Assembly: GCA_029876055.1 (NCBI GenBank)
Contig: CM056880.1
Span: 248,001-312,000, forward strand
Direction: 5' to 3'
DNA length: 64,000 bases
From: Madurella fahalii
Taxonomy: Eukaryota; Ascomycota; Sordariomycetes; Sordariales
Notes under the pieces: generated by a model
The model's database searches: none
Told to the model about the DNA's origin: nothing
What the model saw: only the letters and a program-made list of their open reading frames with translations
Position numbers and translations under genes: made by a program
Shown: in pieces, positions 31,542-42,886 of the stretch
How positions within the stretch are numbered: position 1 is the stretch's first letter
Layout: each line of letters starts with the position of its first letter

Positions 31542-32429
31542 CTATGTTAAATCAAGACTCTCCGGTAGTGCAAATACTCTTCCGATACAAATCGCCTACC
31601 TACTCCAGATACATAAGCTTGCTTTCAAGTTGCGGGTTATTTCGGTTTTGAATATGGGTATGGTAGCGGACTGAAAAGGCTTGCTCCACTTCTGGGGTGA
31701 AGGCGCTGACAGAAATGCCTAGACGTTGAAGAGACACTCTGCCGAGAGATCCCGACTGCTTAATGCAATGTCCCCTCCTTAACAGCCAGGATGTGACAAC
31801 TCGCTACAAGACTTGTTGGTACGTTCGGAGTCACACAGAGACGTCTCACACAACCACCCTCCCACTTACCGCAATGACTGTGTTATTGATTTGTCTGTTT
31901 TACCTGATTAACCATGCTGAATAGAGGTCGATTGACTGAATTTTGATTGACTCGCTTAAACAACAAAACAGAAGAGAGCTGCAGAAGTAGTGGCACCGCC
32001 GGGACTCTGTCCACAAACGCTTATATCCCGGCTCCCGGCACGGTTGGCGCCGGTACAGGCACTGGGACCCGACACTGCAACCATTCATTTCAATTATTCT
32101 GCACCACTTACCAGGGTACTTAGTACTTAAGTAGGGATCTAGCTACTAACTTGAAACCAAACAGCCCGATGTCCGGTTAAATCTCACATGTCACAAAGGC
32201 CACTCTCACGTTCCACAGACCCGAAGTCACCGGAGGACCAGAAATCACCAACAGCTGGGGCTGTCCATGTGCCTTTGTTACGAGTATGCAGAAAATGGAT
32301 TGGCAGGGCATCTCAAATCTGAGAACTGAGAAGTGGTCGGAATCCGGTATATTGGCAATATGAATCTTCCTACTCTGATAGGCCACTGTGTAAGCTATTG
32401 ACAAGCACGATGTGGCGGTGCTGCAGAAT
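31542..32429. other. Intergenic region
   Basis: About 0.9 kb holding the unresolved 5' end of the bANK gene and the 3' flank of the next minus-strand gene. No separate gene is supported. Confidence 0.4.
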
Positions 32430-33197
32430 CTAGAAACATTGCTGATCATACGATACCTTCCCCACAAAGGTAGCGATCCTGTCTCTATCTGGCTCCTGCT
32501 TAAGTATACCCATTATAACCTCCGCACAATGGGTCATGTGTCCGTAGTCCCTAAAATATGTGGCATACGGTGTTCCGTCTCTAATGATCTGCGCCAGGCT
32601 CAAAAACACGTAAACACAGTGGGCCGTGTGCTCTCGGCTCTTGCCCCAAAGCTCGACCTTGTTGTCCAGGACCGCCAACCACTCATCCCCGGTTGCTACC
32701 TGATCCTTCTGGTTGTCTAGGTAGTACGTCCAGTTCTCAGCAGCGATGAATTCGTCGTTGGTGTATTGCGGGCAGCCGGCCGGGAACCACGACCATGTAA
32801 GCTGACTGAAGGTACATCCCAGGGCCAAGGCCTCACGCGTTGAGTTTCCGCAATGCCGCGTGGGATTGGTTTTCTGGTTGCTGGCTTCGGGTTTGGGGTC
32901 GAGGCGACATTGATGTCTCCCTTACTCGAACCCAGCAGTGGCCGTCACGGCTGCGACGGCAGTGATGAATGCGGCAAATACAATGCAATTGAGGAGACTT
33001 TTCTTCCACGCCGACGCCGGTGGGTGTTGAAAGTGCGCGTTATACTTCTCACCCGTTGGGGTGCCCTCTGTGCAAGCCGACTCCGTGTTATCCCTGCCCA
33101 ACTCGCGATCAAGGGGCCAAGGACTAAACGACTTAATTCTTGCATAGCTGTCTTCCCACCAGGCGTAACGCCTTCCTCGCCAGACGTGCCAAAACAT
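32430..33197 (-). CDS. UstYa-related HxxHC membrane protein
   Basis: Exon 1 (33197-32926) and exon 2 (32880-32430), joined over a very short 45 bp intron (donor GTAAGG, acceptor GCCAG), give 240 residues in phase. The N-terminus is charged and Trp-rich (MFWHVWRGRRYAWWEDSYAR); one helix follows (SLLNCIVFAAFITAVAAVTA). The ectodomain has HCGNSTREALALGCTFSQLTW and GCPQYTND, the Cys pattern shared with the gene at 29595, and two HxxHC motifs: REHTAHCVYVFL and GHMTHCAEVIM. This is the UstYa-related family associated with phomopsin-type clusters. Both motifs are intact. It ends near YDQQCF. Its role, probably oxidative modification of a peptide, is inferred from the family and the neighbours. Confidence 0.8.
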
Positions 33198-33680
33198 CGC
33201 CGTAGGAAAGTTTAGATGCAAGGGAGAGAGGGAAGAAACGTTGCTCGACGACGATGGTAGTGGTGATAACTAGACGATTACTACTAGAAATGGTCGAAGA
33301 TATCTTTACCCCAAAAAATCCACCGGGGATAGACCATCGGCATGGAGTCATGGGACTGGTTCGAACGTATTACCGAAGGATCTAGTGGTTGACCAACGTG
33401 CATGCATTTGAGGAGTGCTACACCTCTGGCTGACATTACGTTTGTCAAGCTTCAATATTTCTTGCCAAGCGCAGTGGTGTAGAACGAATAACGTAATGTA
33501 ATATCTGCCTACCTACACAGCCACTGGAGCCCTGTTATCGAGTCTAAGGTTGCTGTCACAGATCAGTTCCTGGGGATATTTTCTCCCTGCTTTGCAAGCT
33601 CACTCTGGTAGTATTCCCCTGGCCAATACGAACAGACCGAAGATCAAGTTCAAGCGCTAAGAAAGAAATCCAAGAACGTC

Positions 33681-34933
33681 ATGAAAGGTCTATCCCCTCG
33701 GTCGAGCATCAGCTCGTTCCACGACTCTATCTCAGCAGAAGACGAGCGACTCATCAAGCATCCTATCAATAACAATAGCCTGGGAAAAGGAGCGTCGAGT
33801 AAGGCCCAGACAATTTTACGTCGCTGGTCACTTGTTTTCTCCTGGGTGCTCTCCGCCGTACTCTTGGCCTGTCTTGCAGTATCCAACGCAAGACTGCCCA
33901 AGTGGCCTGCGTGCGCCGTGGCAGATCATGGCAGCTTCTGGCGCGAGACGGAATTTGGTGAGTTACCTTATTCACTACGTGACTGGTATGTAGGTAATAA
34001 TAATTTGGGCTCATTGCTGACATAGCCAAAGTTCCTGGGACGAAGGAGATCCCTCTGACAATAAAACGGGTGCATTTCGATTCGGCACTAAAATTTGACG
34101 ACAAGGGGAATGTACCGCCCCAAGACGAACCTACCGTATGTTGGAGAACCTGCGGAGGAGGTAGAGGAAGCATGGGCAAACTTCAGGGAGGTAACCAATC
34201 GCGCACATGCATCCTTTCCAATCGCCAGGCCCTGAATCGCAGCTGACTCTTGATAGCTCAATCCATATTCGTAACCCCGGAAGAAAAGGAACAGCTTGGC
34301 CTAGACCTTTACCTCGACCCAGAGACCGGGCTGTACATGGCTGAGTATGTAACATGCCCTTTCATGTTTCTTGAAAACCCTAGGTTTCTGAGCTCGGTTG
34401 GACCCTGCGCTGCTAACATAGAACGCTCAGTCTCGCAGTGTTTCATGACATTCATTGCCTGGTACGGTTGCCGGAGGCCTTACTTTTTCGGGATCCTGGA
34501 GAGGAGGTACAGCAGTTGACATTGTGCTGTTTCCAGGACTTTATTCGCAAGTCGATGCACAATTATGCGGAGCTGGACAACATTACAAGACTTCACGTCG
34601 GTAAGCACCTACAATCATACAATCTCTTGACTATTCTGGGAAAGACACTGACGTATCTCACTTTGGGCGCTACCATTAGAACACTGCATTGACGGCATTC
34701 GGCTGTCACTAATGTGCGCTGGAGACATGACAATGATTCCAATACGGTGGTCTGAGAATCGTGGCTGGCTCTTACCAATCTTCGATGTCGACCACAGCTG
34801 CCGTGAGTATGAGACGCTGAAGGAGTGGTCGCTCGCTCGGGATGCTGCAGACCCTGCGCGCTATCCGCAGAATGCGGCGAGGATTAACGCCGAAAGGAAG
34901 TCGAAAGTAAAGGCCATATCACCGGGGCATTAA
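33681..34933 (+). pseudogene. UstYa-family gene with frameshifts
   Basis: Exon 1 (33681 to about 33958) encodes a charged N-terminus and a membrane helix (WSLVFSWVLSAVLLACLAVS). Later exons carry VTPEEKEQLGLDLY with the D-P-E-T-G-L-Y motif, VFHDIHCL (first HxxHC), RKSMHNYAELDN, LHVEHCIDGIRLSLMC (second HxxHC) and the usual C-terminal HSCREYETLKEWSLAR. Splice sites join most exons in phase (intron donors GTGAGT, GTATGT, GTACGG, GTAAGC). Around 34105-34112, near a GGGG run, coding potential jumps from HFDSALKFDD to a frame with PYVGEPAEEVEEAW, and a second jump is needed between this exon and VTPEEK near 34260-34270. As written, the gene cannot make a full protein. Either recent decay or base-calling errors explain this. 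Confidence 0.75.
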
Positions 34934-35341
34934 TCATAGATTTCTCCATTTATAAATAAGATTCTTTGCTGGTGCGGAAGATCCTCGATCAAATGAGACG
35001 CAGTGCTTGCTAACCCCCGCCGTTCCAACAACATCAGGAAATCCGGCATGGTCACCTAAGGGCTAGCGTTGTTTCCTGCCATTTGAGGTGCGTGACCGGG
35101 TATAGGGATTAATACCATAGTGCCAGACTACCACCTTAGTGTGGTACAGAACACCTCAGCACGGTTACTGGACCTGCAACCAACCAACCGGCCGGTTTTT
35201 TCCCTACCGGCACCATCATCCATCACATGCCATGTGCTTGAGACGTTCTGGCTCGGGGGGTATATTAGATCACGCTCCCCCCCCGGGCCCCTCTCGTGCT
35301 CGTCATTCATTCATTCTGCGCCGCTCTACCACTGGTAAACA

Positions 35342-37719
35342 ATGGCCTATCATAACCATCCCGCCCACTCCAAAGTCCCTCCCCAAGCCCCTCGTCGGTT
35401 CGTCGCAACACCAACTTCAATCCTGCAAGACACGCAGCGCCTTATCGAATCTTCACACAGCCTGCACAATCACATCGTATCGAAAGTTCCCGCACAAAAA
35501 GCAACATTTGACAATGTGGTTCTCCCGTTCGCGCACGACGAGAATGCCCGTCTGGCCAAGTCGAGGGTTCTCAGCTTCTGCCAATCCGTTTCAGCCGATG
35601 CAGAACTTCGAGATGCCTCCCGGAAAGCGCAACACATGCTTCAAGAGTTCGGGATTCAATATAAGCAGCGCGAAGACTTGTTCAGACTCATCGACGCCGT
35701 GCCGGACCGTGCTACCTCCTTGCCGGAGAAGCTTGACCCCGAATCCGAGCATTATGTCTGGACGGTGCGCCGGGAATTCATCAATAACGGACTGGCCATT
35801 CCCGCGGGTCCCCGCCGAGAGAGATTCGCAGGTATCCAGCACCGCATCAACGAACTGACGGCGCAGTTCGCCGAAAACGAAGCCAATTCCAGCCAAGGCG
35901 GTATGTGGTTTACTCGGGACGAGCTCGATGGAGTTCCAGACGAGGTCGTGTCGGCCATGAAGAAAGGCAGCGGAGAGGACGAAGGCAAGCTCCGCGCAAG
36001 CTTCCTTGAGCATGTCGGTCCGATATTTCGCTTCGCAACGGCCCCCGAGACGCGGAAACGAATGTACGTTGGCTACGACAACAAGTGCAACGAGAACGTA
36101 CCCGTTTTCCGCGAGCTTACCCTACTCCGCGACGAGGCGGCCCGTCTTCTCGGATATTCCAGCCATGCGGCGTTCGTTGTTGAGGACAGGATGGCCCGCA
36201 ATACGGAAACCGTCCACTCGCTACTCAACAGTCTGCGCGCCGGATTGATGTCTGGTGGTTTGCAGGAGCTGGAACGGTATAAGCAAGCTAAGGAGGCCGA
36301 TCTCAAGGCAAGAGGGGAGTCTTGGGATGGACGGCTCTATTTGTGGGATACGCCATACTATGGTCGAAAGCTGCTTGCCGAGGAATACGCGGTGGATCAC
36401 CAGGAAATAGCAGAGTATTTCCCCTTGGAGACGACCCTCAGCGGGATGCTCCAGACTATGGGACAGTTGTTTGGTCTTATCTTCACCGAGTTGCGGTTTA
36501 AGGATGCAGCCGAGAAGGCTGACATGGTCTGGCACGACGACGTCCAAATCTTTAGTGTCTGGAACGACCCTGACGAGGGTGGCGATTTCGCCGGCTACCT
36601 CTATCTGGACCTCTACGCCCGCGAGTTCAAGCCGGTGAATCTGGGATGCTACAGTCTTGTTCCTGTACCTTCCAAGTCCTATCCCATTCTTTGAAGTCCC
36701 ACATCCGTGCAGCCGTTACTAACACGCATCACACAGGGCCACCTCCGCCCGGACGGCTCGCGCGTCTATCCTTCAGTGGCGCTCCTATGCGGCTTCCCCA
36801 AGCCCACAATTACCAAGCCCAGTTTACTCCCGCATCAGGAGGTAATCACGCTATTCCGCGAACTCGGTCACGGAATCCACGACCTGGTCTCCAAAACGAT
36901 CTACGCCCGGTTCCACGGCAGCGCGGGCACTGTCATCGACTTTGGCGAAGCACCCAGCCAGATGCTGAGAACTGGTACCGCATCCCGTCACAACTCAAAC
37001 AGCTCAGCAGGCATTACTCTTCCCTGTCGGATGACTATCTCAGAGCCTGGCAGCATCAGCAAAGGATGTCCGCACTCCATGGTAGCAACCCCTCGAACGA
37101 TGGAGCGCCGATACAACCCCCGGAAGTGCACCTCCCAGACCACATGATCGACAACTTGTTGCGATCCAAGGGCTTAAGAAGAGCGCTGACGCAGCTGAAT
37201 GACTTGGTCATAGCCATCTGGGATTTCACCATCCATGACCAGGAGAGCCACGAGGCCCTCAGGGACATGAACATCTCGGCCACCTACAACCGTCTGAGGC
37301 GGGAAATTTTCCCTCTGGATAACCCTTGGCACCTCGGCGATGGGGATGAATGGGGCCATCCCTACACCGTCTGGAAAGCGATCGCCTGCGGGGACTACCA
37401 CGCCGGATACTACGGGTATTTGCTGTACGACATTTTCCTATCTTGCAAACAAAACGAACCTGTCGAGAAATGGGCAGAAGACACGCTAATCATACACTAT
37501 TTATTTTTTTTCTTTTTTTTTTTTAGATCGGAAATGTACGCGGCAGACATTTTTGAGACTTTCTTTGCACAAGATCCAACGAACACATCCCAGGGCAGAA
37601 AGTACCGGCATGGGTTGCTGGAGAAGGGTGGCAGCCGGCCAGAGATGGAAACGCTGCTTGGCTTTTTAGGGCGCGAACCCAGTCCAGAGGCGCTGTACAG
37701 CGCGCTAGGCATCAAATAG
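35342..37719 (+). pseudogene. M3-family oligopeptidase, frameshifted and lacking one zinc ligand
   Basis: Exon 1 (35342-36664) is open for 441 codons and shows thimet-oligopeptidase features: RFVATPTSILQDTQRLIES, RREFINNGLAIPAG, FAENEANSSQGGMWFTRDEL, LRDEAARLLGYSSHAAFV. Exon 2 starts at 36737 after a 72 bp intron with a perfect TACTAAC branch site. The catalytic motif, normally HEXXH, reads FRELGHGIHDL: the first His is Arg. A one-base loss near 36973-36977, in what should be Q-M-L-E-N-W, shifts the frame; the rest (HMIDNLLRSKGLRRALTQLN, HAGYYGYL) lies in the new frame. A T-rich intron (37425-37526) leads to the last exon (SEMYAADIFETFF). M3 peptidases such as PhomG are proposed to process dikaritin precursors. 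This copy is probably inactive. Confidence 0.85.
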
Positions 37720-38102
37720 ATTTGTATTTGTCGGTTGGGGCGTCTTGGCTTACATGACGTGGTTAGGTAAGGTAAGATAGGTATTCTCAATTGCAGATTG
37801 GCTTACGCAGGTTAGATGAGGAAGAATAATTAGGTGATGTCGCGACTTGTGTCTGTTGTGCTGTGTCACGTAGGACTGGGCACTGACGGCGGTTGGGCTA
37901 CCTTTCAGTGTTTAACACAACCCAGACCTAAAGCCTATCCCGCGCATGCTACCGTAGGTAGGTAGGCAGGAAGGTAGGTAGGTAAGGTACCTTACCTAAA
38001 CAAATCACACTTTGCATGACCTTGGCTCTCATTTCCCTTCGCCATCCTTTTTTCCCTCTGCAACCTCGTCACCCTGTTCTGGCCGACCTCACATCCAACG
38101 CC

Positions 38103-39320
38103 ATGTCCCTCGATTCCCAAGAAAGCAATCTGGAAGATTTCGAGGACCGTAATCTCCTTGGGAGCAACGGCGCACCTTGCTGGCACCCGAAAGAACATCA
38201 GGGCTGCCCCGAGTACGCAGCTCGGTTCATATCACCGAGGAGACCCAATTGTCTTGTATCCCTTTCCCTCGCAGCCAATGTCCTTTTCATTTGCATGTTT
38301 TTGGCAGTGTTTACCATTTACTCAACCGGGAAGGGACTTCACTGTCAGTCCATGTCCTCATATGAGACCGGGTTTGCTTCAGATTTAGGTGGGTCAAAAG
38401 TCAAACCTCACAGACTTGCTTCTGAAAACCCAACCACCAGTCATGGTTGACTTTGAGCTGATGTGAATCACGATCTTTTCAGATGCAGTCAAGCCCAAAG
38501 TGGAATTGATCAAGCTCAGATACTCGGGCGGCGTCGTTTTGCCCTCTCATGGAGACTTCACGGTCGATCCCGAGGGACAAAAATACGTGGCAGATCCGAG
38601 TCCCGAGGTGGATGAGGCTTGGGATTCGCTCCAATATGGTCGGTCAGCCCTAAACTACCAAACTATCACTTGGAGCATGTTGTGGAGATTTTGATTAACA
38701 CTAGAGAACGACAGAGCTAAACATCGACCTCGACACTTTGGAGGCCGGGACATTGAAGGGCCGAACTTTTCAATGGCCTGAGACAGGACTGTACTTTACG
38801 GGATTGGAGGTGTTCCATTCTCTTCACTGCCTAGTATGTACATACCCAATAAGCACTCGTTGGAGTTGTACTGTACAAACCTCGCAACAGCCACACTAAC
38901 AATATCGTCTTTACAACGACTAGAACCGTCTCCGCCAGGCCCTTTACCCAGAATATTACGCCAGCGTCTTTGGTCAACCCGGAGATCCGGATAGAGGAAT
39001 ACACATAGGTCAGTTGCTTCATTTACTCTGTACCCAGGATCTACTTTCAGCGCTCCTACTTCTCGATCGGCCCAGATTGCTAATATTGAGTCCAGATCCC
39101 AGGCCACTGCATCAACCACCTCAGACAGGTCATTCAGTGTCATTCGGACCTCACCCCCATGGAGTGGACGCTTGTCGATGGTCACCGCATTATTCTAAGT
39201 ACGTCAACCGAGCATACCTGTAGGAATTTTGAAAAAATACACGCTTGGGCCATGCAGCGGCAGACTCGCTTCCAAGATATACCGAGCGTCCAAAATGGTA
39301 GCTTGTGGGTGGTGGACTAG
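38103..39320 (+). CDS. UstYa-family (DUF3328) protein, intact
   Basis: Five exons (38103-38388, 38483-38638, 38715-38833, 38924-39008, 39103-39320) join in phase to 287 residues. After an acidic N-terminus comes a membrane helix (LVSLSLAANVLFICMFLAVF). The ectodomain shows YVADPSPEVDEAWDSLQY, the P-E-T-G-L-Y-F motif, VFHSLHCL (first HxxHC), and across the last joint H-I-G-H-C-I-N-H-L-R-Q (second HxxHC) with VIQCHSDLTP. The C-terminus has STEHTCRNFEKIHAWAMQ, the normal family ending. All introns have standard GT donors and AG acceptors. UstYa proteins modify core peptides of dikaritin RiPPs oxidatively. It lies 384 bp downstream of the M3 peptidase in the same direction. The transposon begins 66 bp after its stop codon but does not interrupt it. 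Confidence 0.9.
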
Positions 39321-39386
39321 TAAATATTCAGTGTCAGTGTTGAATCCACTCCGAAAATTCGTGTAGACGCCGGAGCAAAAACGGTA

Positions 39387-41775
39387 ACGTATTTTATAAG
39401 CGAGCGACGCACTTTTCAACGCGACGTGCCACCCATGCTTATTTACCACATTCCACCACCAAAAACCATGGCCAGCAATTCAAAAGAAGCCAGGCTTCTC
39501 TTAGCTATCAGAGCTATCCAGAAAGATCAAAAACTTAGTAAACGAAAGGCGGCTGAGATATATAATGTTTCGGAAGCAACACTCTGGCAACAGCTCAACG
39601 GCCAACCTACACGCCACGATACACCAGCCAACTCACGAAAACTTACGGATCTAGAAGAGAGTACGATTGTTCAGTATATAAGTAAGCTCTGTATACGCGC
39701 ATTTCCTCTTCGGCTTCGTTTTGTAGAAGATATGGCCAACCGACTGCTATGCGAACGCGACGTGCCCATTGTTGGTAAACTCTAGGCTTATAACTTCGTT
39801 AAACGCCAACTAGAGCTTCGGGCGCGTTTTTCGTATAGATACGACTACTAGAGGGCTAAATGCGAAGATCTAGAGGTTATTCGCGAGTGGTTTATACTCG
39901 TATATAATACTAAAGCCAAGTATAGAATCCTCGACAAAGATATGTATAACTTTGACGAGACCAGGTTTATAATGGGTATGATTACTACTGGTATAGTTGT
40001 TACTACCTCTGATAGCTATAGGAAAGCTAAAAAAGTCTAGCCTGGTAATTGTAAATAGGCTATGTGTAACGAGAGTCTCCAGACGAAGGTCAGGAGGACC
40101 CGCCGAATGATGCTGGATGATGTCACGATACAGGATAGATAAGTGTCGGAAACACGGCACCTCTGAATCTTGGGAAATGACAGTTTAGGATTTTTGTGTG
40201 TCTTGTCTTGATTGTGTTGATTGTCCCTTGTTCTTCTGCCTTCTGTCCATCTATTTTTGCTGGAGAGTTTGCTCCTTTTATAGACGAGATACACGTACAG
40301 GATGGCGTTCGTACCGTGGCGCAGTTAGCTGCCAGTCTTCCTTAGCTCAATAGAGTACATGGGCTTGGCTCCCACACTAGATCCTGTGATCTTGATCCTT
40401 TGGCACATGATCCTTTTGACAATAAGAACCCCGTGAGGGAACTCTCTCACGCGGGGCACTTCTGATCCGCAAGGATCAGTCTCTGTGTAGTCAATGACAA
40501 TAGGAGGCTGTTCGTGAAGCCATCGCCCACTGATCGAACCCTTTTCGGTACTGAGATATCGTAGTCCATCTCCCTCAACGTGTCCCCAGAACAACCCCCT
40601 TTACACTATGGTTATCTAGGAGGTAAATGCTTAAGGCTAGGCTATCCCGCTATTCATCCTTTTAAAGGGGAAATATCACTAGGAGAGCTGGTATCGAGAT
40701 TATAGTCTTCCAGCTACCTAGTATATTGGAACAACCGAAAATGGCTAGACTACCAATGAGAAAGGCGTAGATTTTATCCGGCACTTCGATCTTCATACAG
40801 CATCTCGTACAAAGGGAAAATACTGGCTCTTAATCCTCGACGGCCACAAAAGTCACCACTCTGACCTATTCGAGATTTACTACTAGGAGTACAACATCAT
40901 TATACTCTATATACCTCTACATTCCTTACATCTAGTCCAGCCACTAGATATTAGTTATTTTAGGCCGTTAAAGAAGGCCTATAGCAATCAAATCGAGGAA
41001 CTTATACGCATATATATTACGTACATCACCAAATTAGAATTCCTTTACGTATTCAGAGAGGCATTTTTTACCGCTTTTATCGACAAAAATATCTAGAGAG
41101 CCTTTACCGGAGCCGGCCTTGTACCATATAATCCAGAAAGGGTACTTTCCAAGATGAATATACGGCTTCAAACTCCAACTCCGCCAACCTCACGGCCAGG
41201 TATGGCACTACCTTGGCTATCTCAGACGCCACAAAACGCCAGAGAGGCCACCTCACAGAAGGATCTTATCAAAGGCCGCATATCTAATCACCAAGGCAGT
41301 TCTCCGACCTCTATACTGGCTGCTGTAGACCAGTTAGCTAAAGGTGCGGTAACTATAATGCACGAAGTGGCCCTTTTACGTACGGAGGTCTCGGCACTAC
41401 GAAAGGCCAATAAGGAGCTAAGTAAGCGACGGAGGGCCAAAAAAACACGTATACGGCTTGGAGGGTCTCTTACCGTACAAGAGGCACAGGATCTACTAGC
41501 CCAGAAGGCTATAGATAGGCCAGAAAGCCAAGAGACACAGCCAAATAATAGTGGTGAAGGGGGATCTCGTACCAAGATTCGGTGTTGTGGTCTGTGCGGC
41601 AAGCCTGGCCATAATGCACGTACCTGTCAAGAGGCTGGAGAATCATCTAATTCATCTATTTCTGGTTCAGTTATTGTTATTTCCTAATGTTGTGGTAGAA
41701 TAATTGTAGATAATTGTAGTAGGGTGGGGGGAGTGCGTCGCTCACTTATATGCGTCGCTCGCTTATAAAATACGT
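39387..41775 (+). mobile_element. RIP-mutated pogo/Fot1 (Tan1-like) DNA transposon with nested solo LTR
   Basis: Terminal inverted repeats of about 25 bp (ACGTATTTTATAAGCGAGCG... at 39387, reverse complement ending at 41775) are flanked by TA duplications (39385-39386, 41776-41777), as in Tc1/mariner-pogo elements. The 3' end carries an extra GCGTCGCTC copy. The transposase begins near 39468 with an HTH region (SKRKAAEIYNVSEATLWQQL); later FNFDET-like text (YNFDETRFIMG) and a C-terminal CCHC knuckle (CCGLCGKPGHNARTC) are visible. Many former Trp and Gln codons are now TAG or TAA, and Arg and Glu codons are changed in the manner of C-to-T mutation, so the gene is dead. The C-terminal part 41154-41687 is still open. 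A 541 bp solo LTR interrupts the reading frame. Confidence 0.9.
40065..40605. mobile_element. Solo LTR inserted in the transposon
   Basis: The 541 bp segment begins TGTAACG and ends CTTTACA (TG...CA with short inverted ends) and is flanked by a perfect 5 bp target duplication, CTATG, at 40060-40064 and 40606-40610. Removing the insert and one CTATG copy makes the transposase frame continuous again, which fixes both ends. There is no internal coding region, so it is a recombined LTR left by a retrotransposon. It must be younger than the host element's insertion. Confidence 0.9.
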
Positions 41776-41912
41776 TAAATCATGCGCCCAATTCGAAACT
41801 GCTACCTTTTAAAAGTCCATCCACATCCGACCTCCTCGCATAGGACGGCCCACGAATTTATCCATCATCCGTTCCTACAATATCCCCGTTTGGTAAGGTA
41901 ATTAGATTAACG

Positions 41913-41955
41913 TGGTCCCCCCCCCCCTCACCCCCCCAAACACACACACACACAC

Positions 41956-41989
<34 letters not shown>

Positions 41990-42028
41990 GAAAAGAAAAG
42001 AAAAGAAAAGAAAAAGAAAAGAAAAGAA
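41913..42028. repeat. Compound simple repeat: C-run, (CA)n, (GAAAA)n
   Basis: A C-rich run (41913-41937), about eight CA units (41940-41956), an A-tract and about a dozen GAAAA units (to about 42028) follow one another. This is a slippage-prone compound microsatellite 140 bp beyond the transposon end. Confidence 0.95.
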
Positions 42029-42644
42029 ATCGACAACGGAAGCTCCTTTCCTTTTGCCCGGAACCATTCAGACCATTCAGTGCGCGGCAGACTAGAGGCC
42101 GAATATCACCAAGCAGCTGCGCCTTTTGCGGCACAAGTTTCGCGTTCCATACCCCCTGGATTCTCAATAATTAGAGGGAATTTGCGTCTGAAAGAAAACG
42201 GGGTTCCGCCTTACGACAGCAGCCGGTCCTTTGTTGATTACTGAGCGTCCTCCCCGGCCGTTATGATTTGGTGGACGGATATTTGAAGATTATTAATAGA
42301 GCCACTTGTCTGGTTAGGCTTTCAAACCCTGTGAGCAGTGAGCGAGGGATAGAGAGAGATAGGGAGACTGGTGCTGTATTGTAGCAGGCCAACTCAGTCC
42401 AAATCCCTGGAGTGTATCTTAAGAGAATCATGAGTGGAATTGAGCACATTTGACTGCCAAGAGCGCGTTTCCCTCAAACAGCTACTAAGGAGGAGGGCGC
42501 TGCCGCCTCTCGGTCATCAAGTTGACATTCTTCTACCAGTGCCAGCTTCCACTGTATTTATATTCAGGCACGTAATACACCCTCAGTCGACCTTGTGGTA
42601 GCCGGTCTTGCCACAACATGTTGCTGTCCTGAAGCTCGCGGCGG

Positions 42645-42886
42645 TCAAAGGCCGTGATAATTAGACTCGCGACGATCAAGGTTGTGATAGCTGGATTTGG
42701 GACGACGGTCACCGGCCTGAGGTTCACGCTCTAGAAGGATGAATGTGGACACATGGCTATCGCAAATGATCATGAGGACCTGTACTTACTGACTTCAATC
42801 ATGTGGGGGAGATGATGGATGTCAGTAGCCGGTGCTGCGGTGGTGAGGGCGGCGACAAGGGCAACAAGGGCAATAGAGAGACGCAT
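42645..42886 (-). CDS. Second putative RiPP precursor: secreted 60-residue peptide with dibasic sites
   Basis: Exon 1 (42886-42790) encodes a signal peptide (MRLSIALVALVAALTTAAPA). Exon 2 (42730-42645) follows a 59 bp intron with strong sites (GTAAGT, CTTCTAG). The joint creates a KR pair. The mature part is cut by KR and two RR pairs into short pieces, two of which hold SSYHNLD and SNYHGL. This gives 60 residues ending at TGA. Beyond the stop, other frames contain DRREL and GYHKVD followed by a stop, which suggests a former longer array broken by small indels (extra T near 42648). Signal peptide, dibasic spacers and repeated Tyr-His-x-Leu/Val-Asp units match dikaritin precursors. A UstYa gene diverges from it (43573). 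If the stop is genuine the array is just two units. The product cannot be predicted. Confidence 0.72.
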
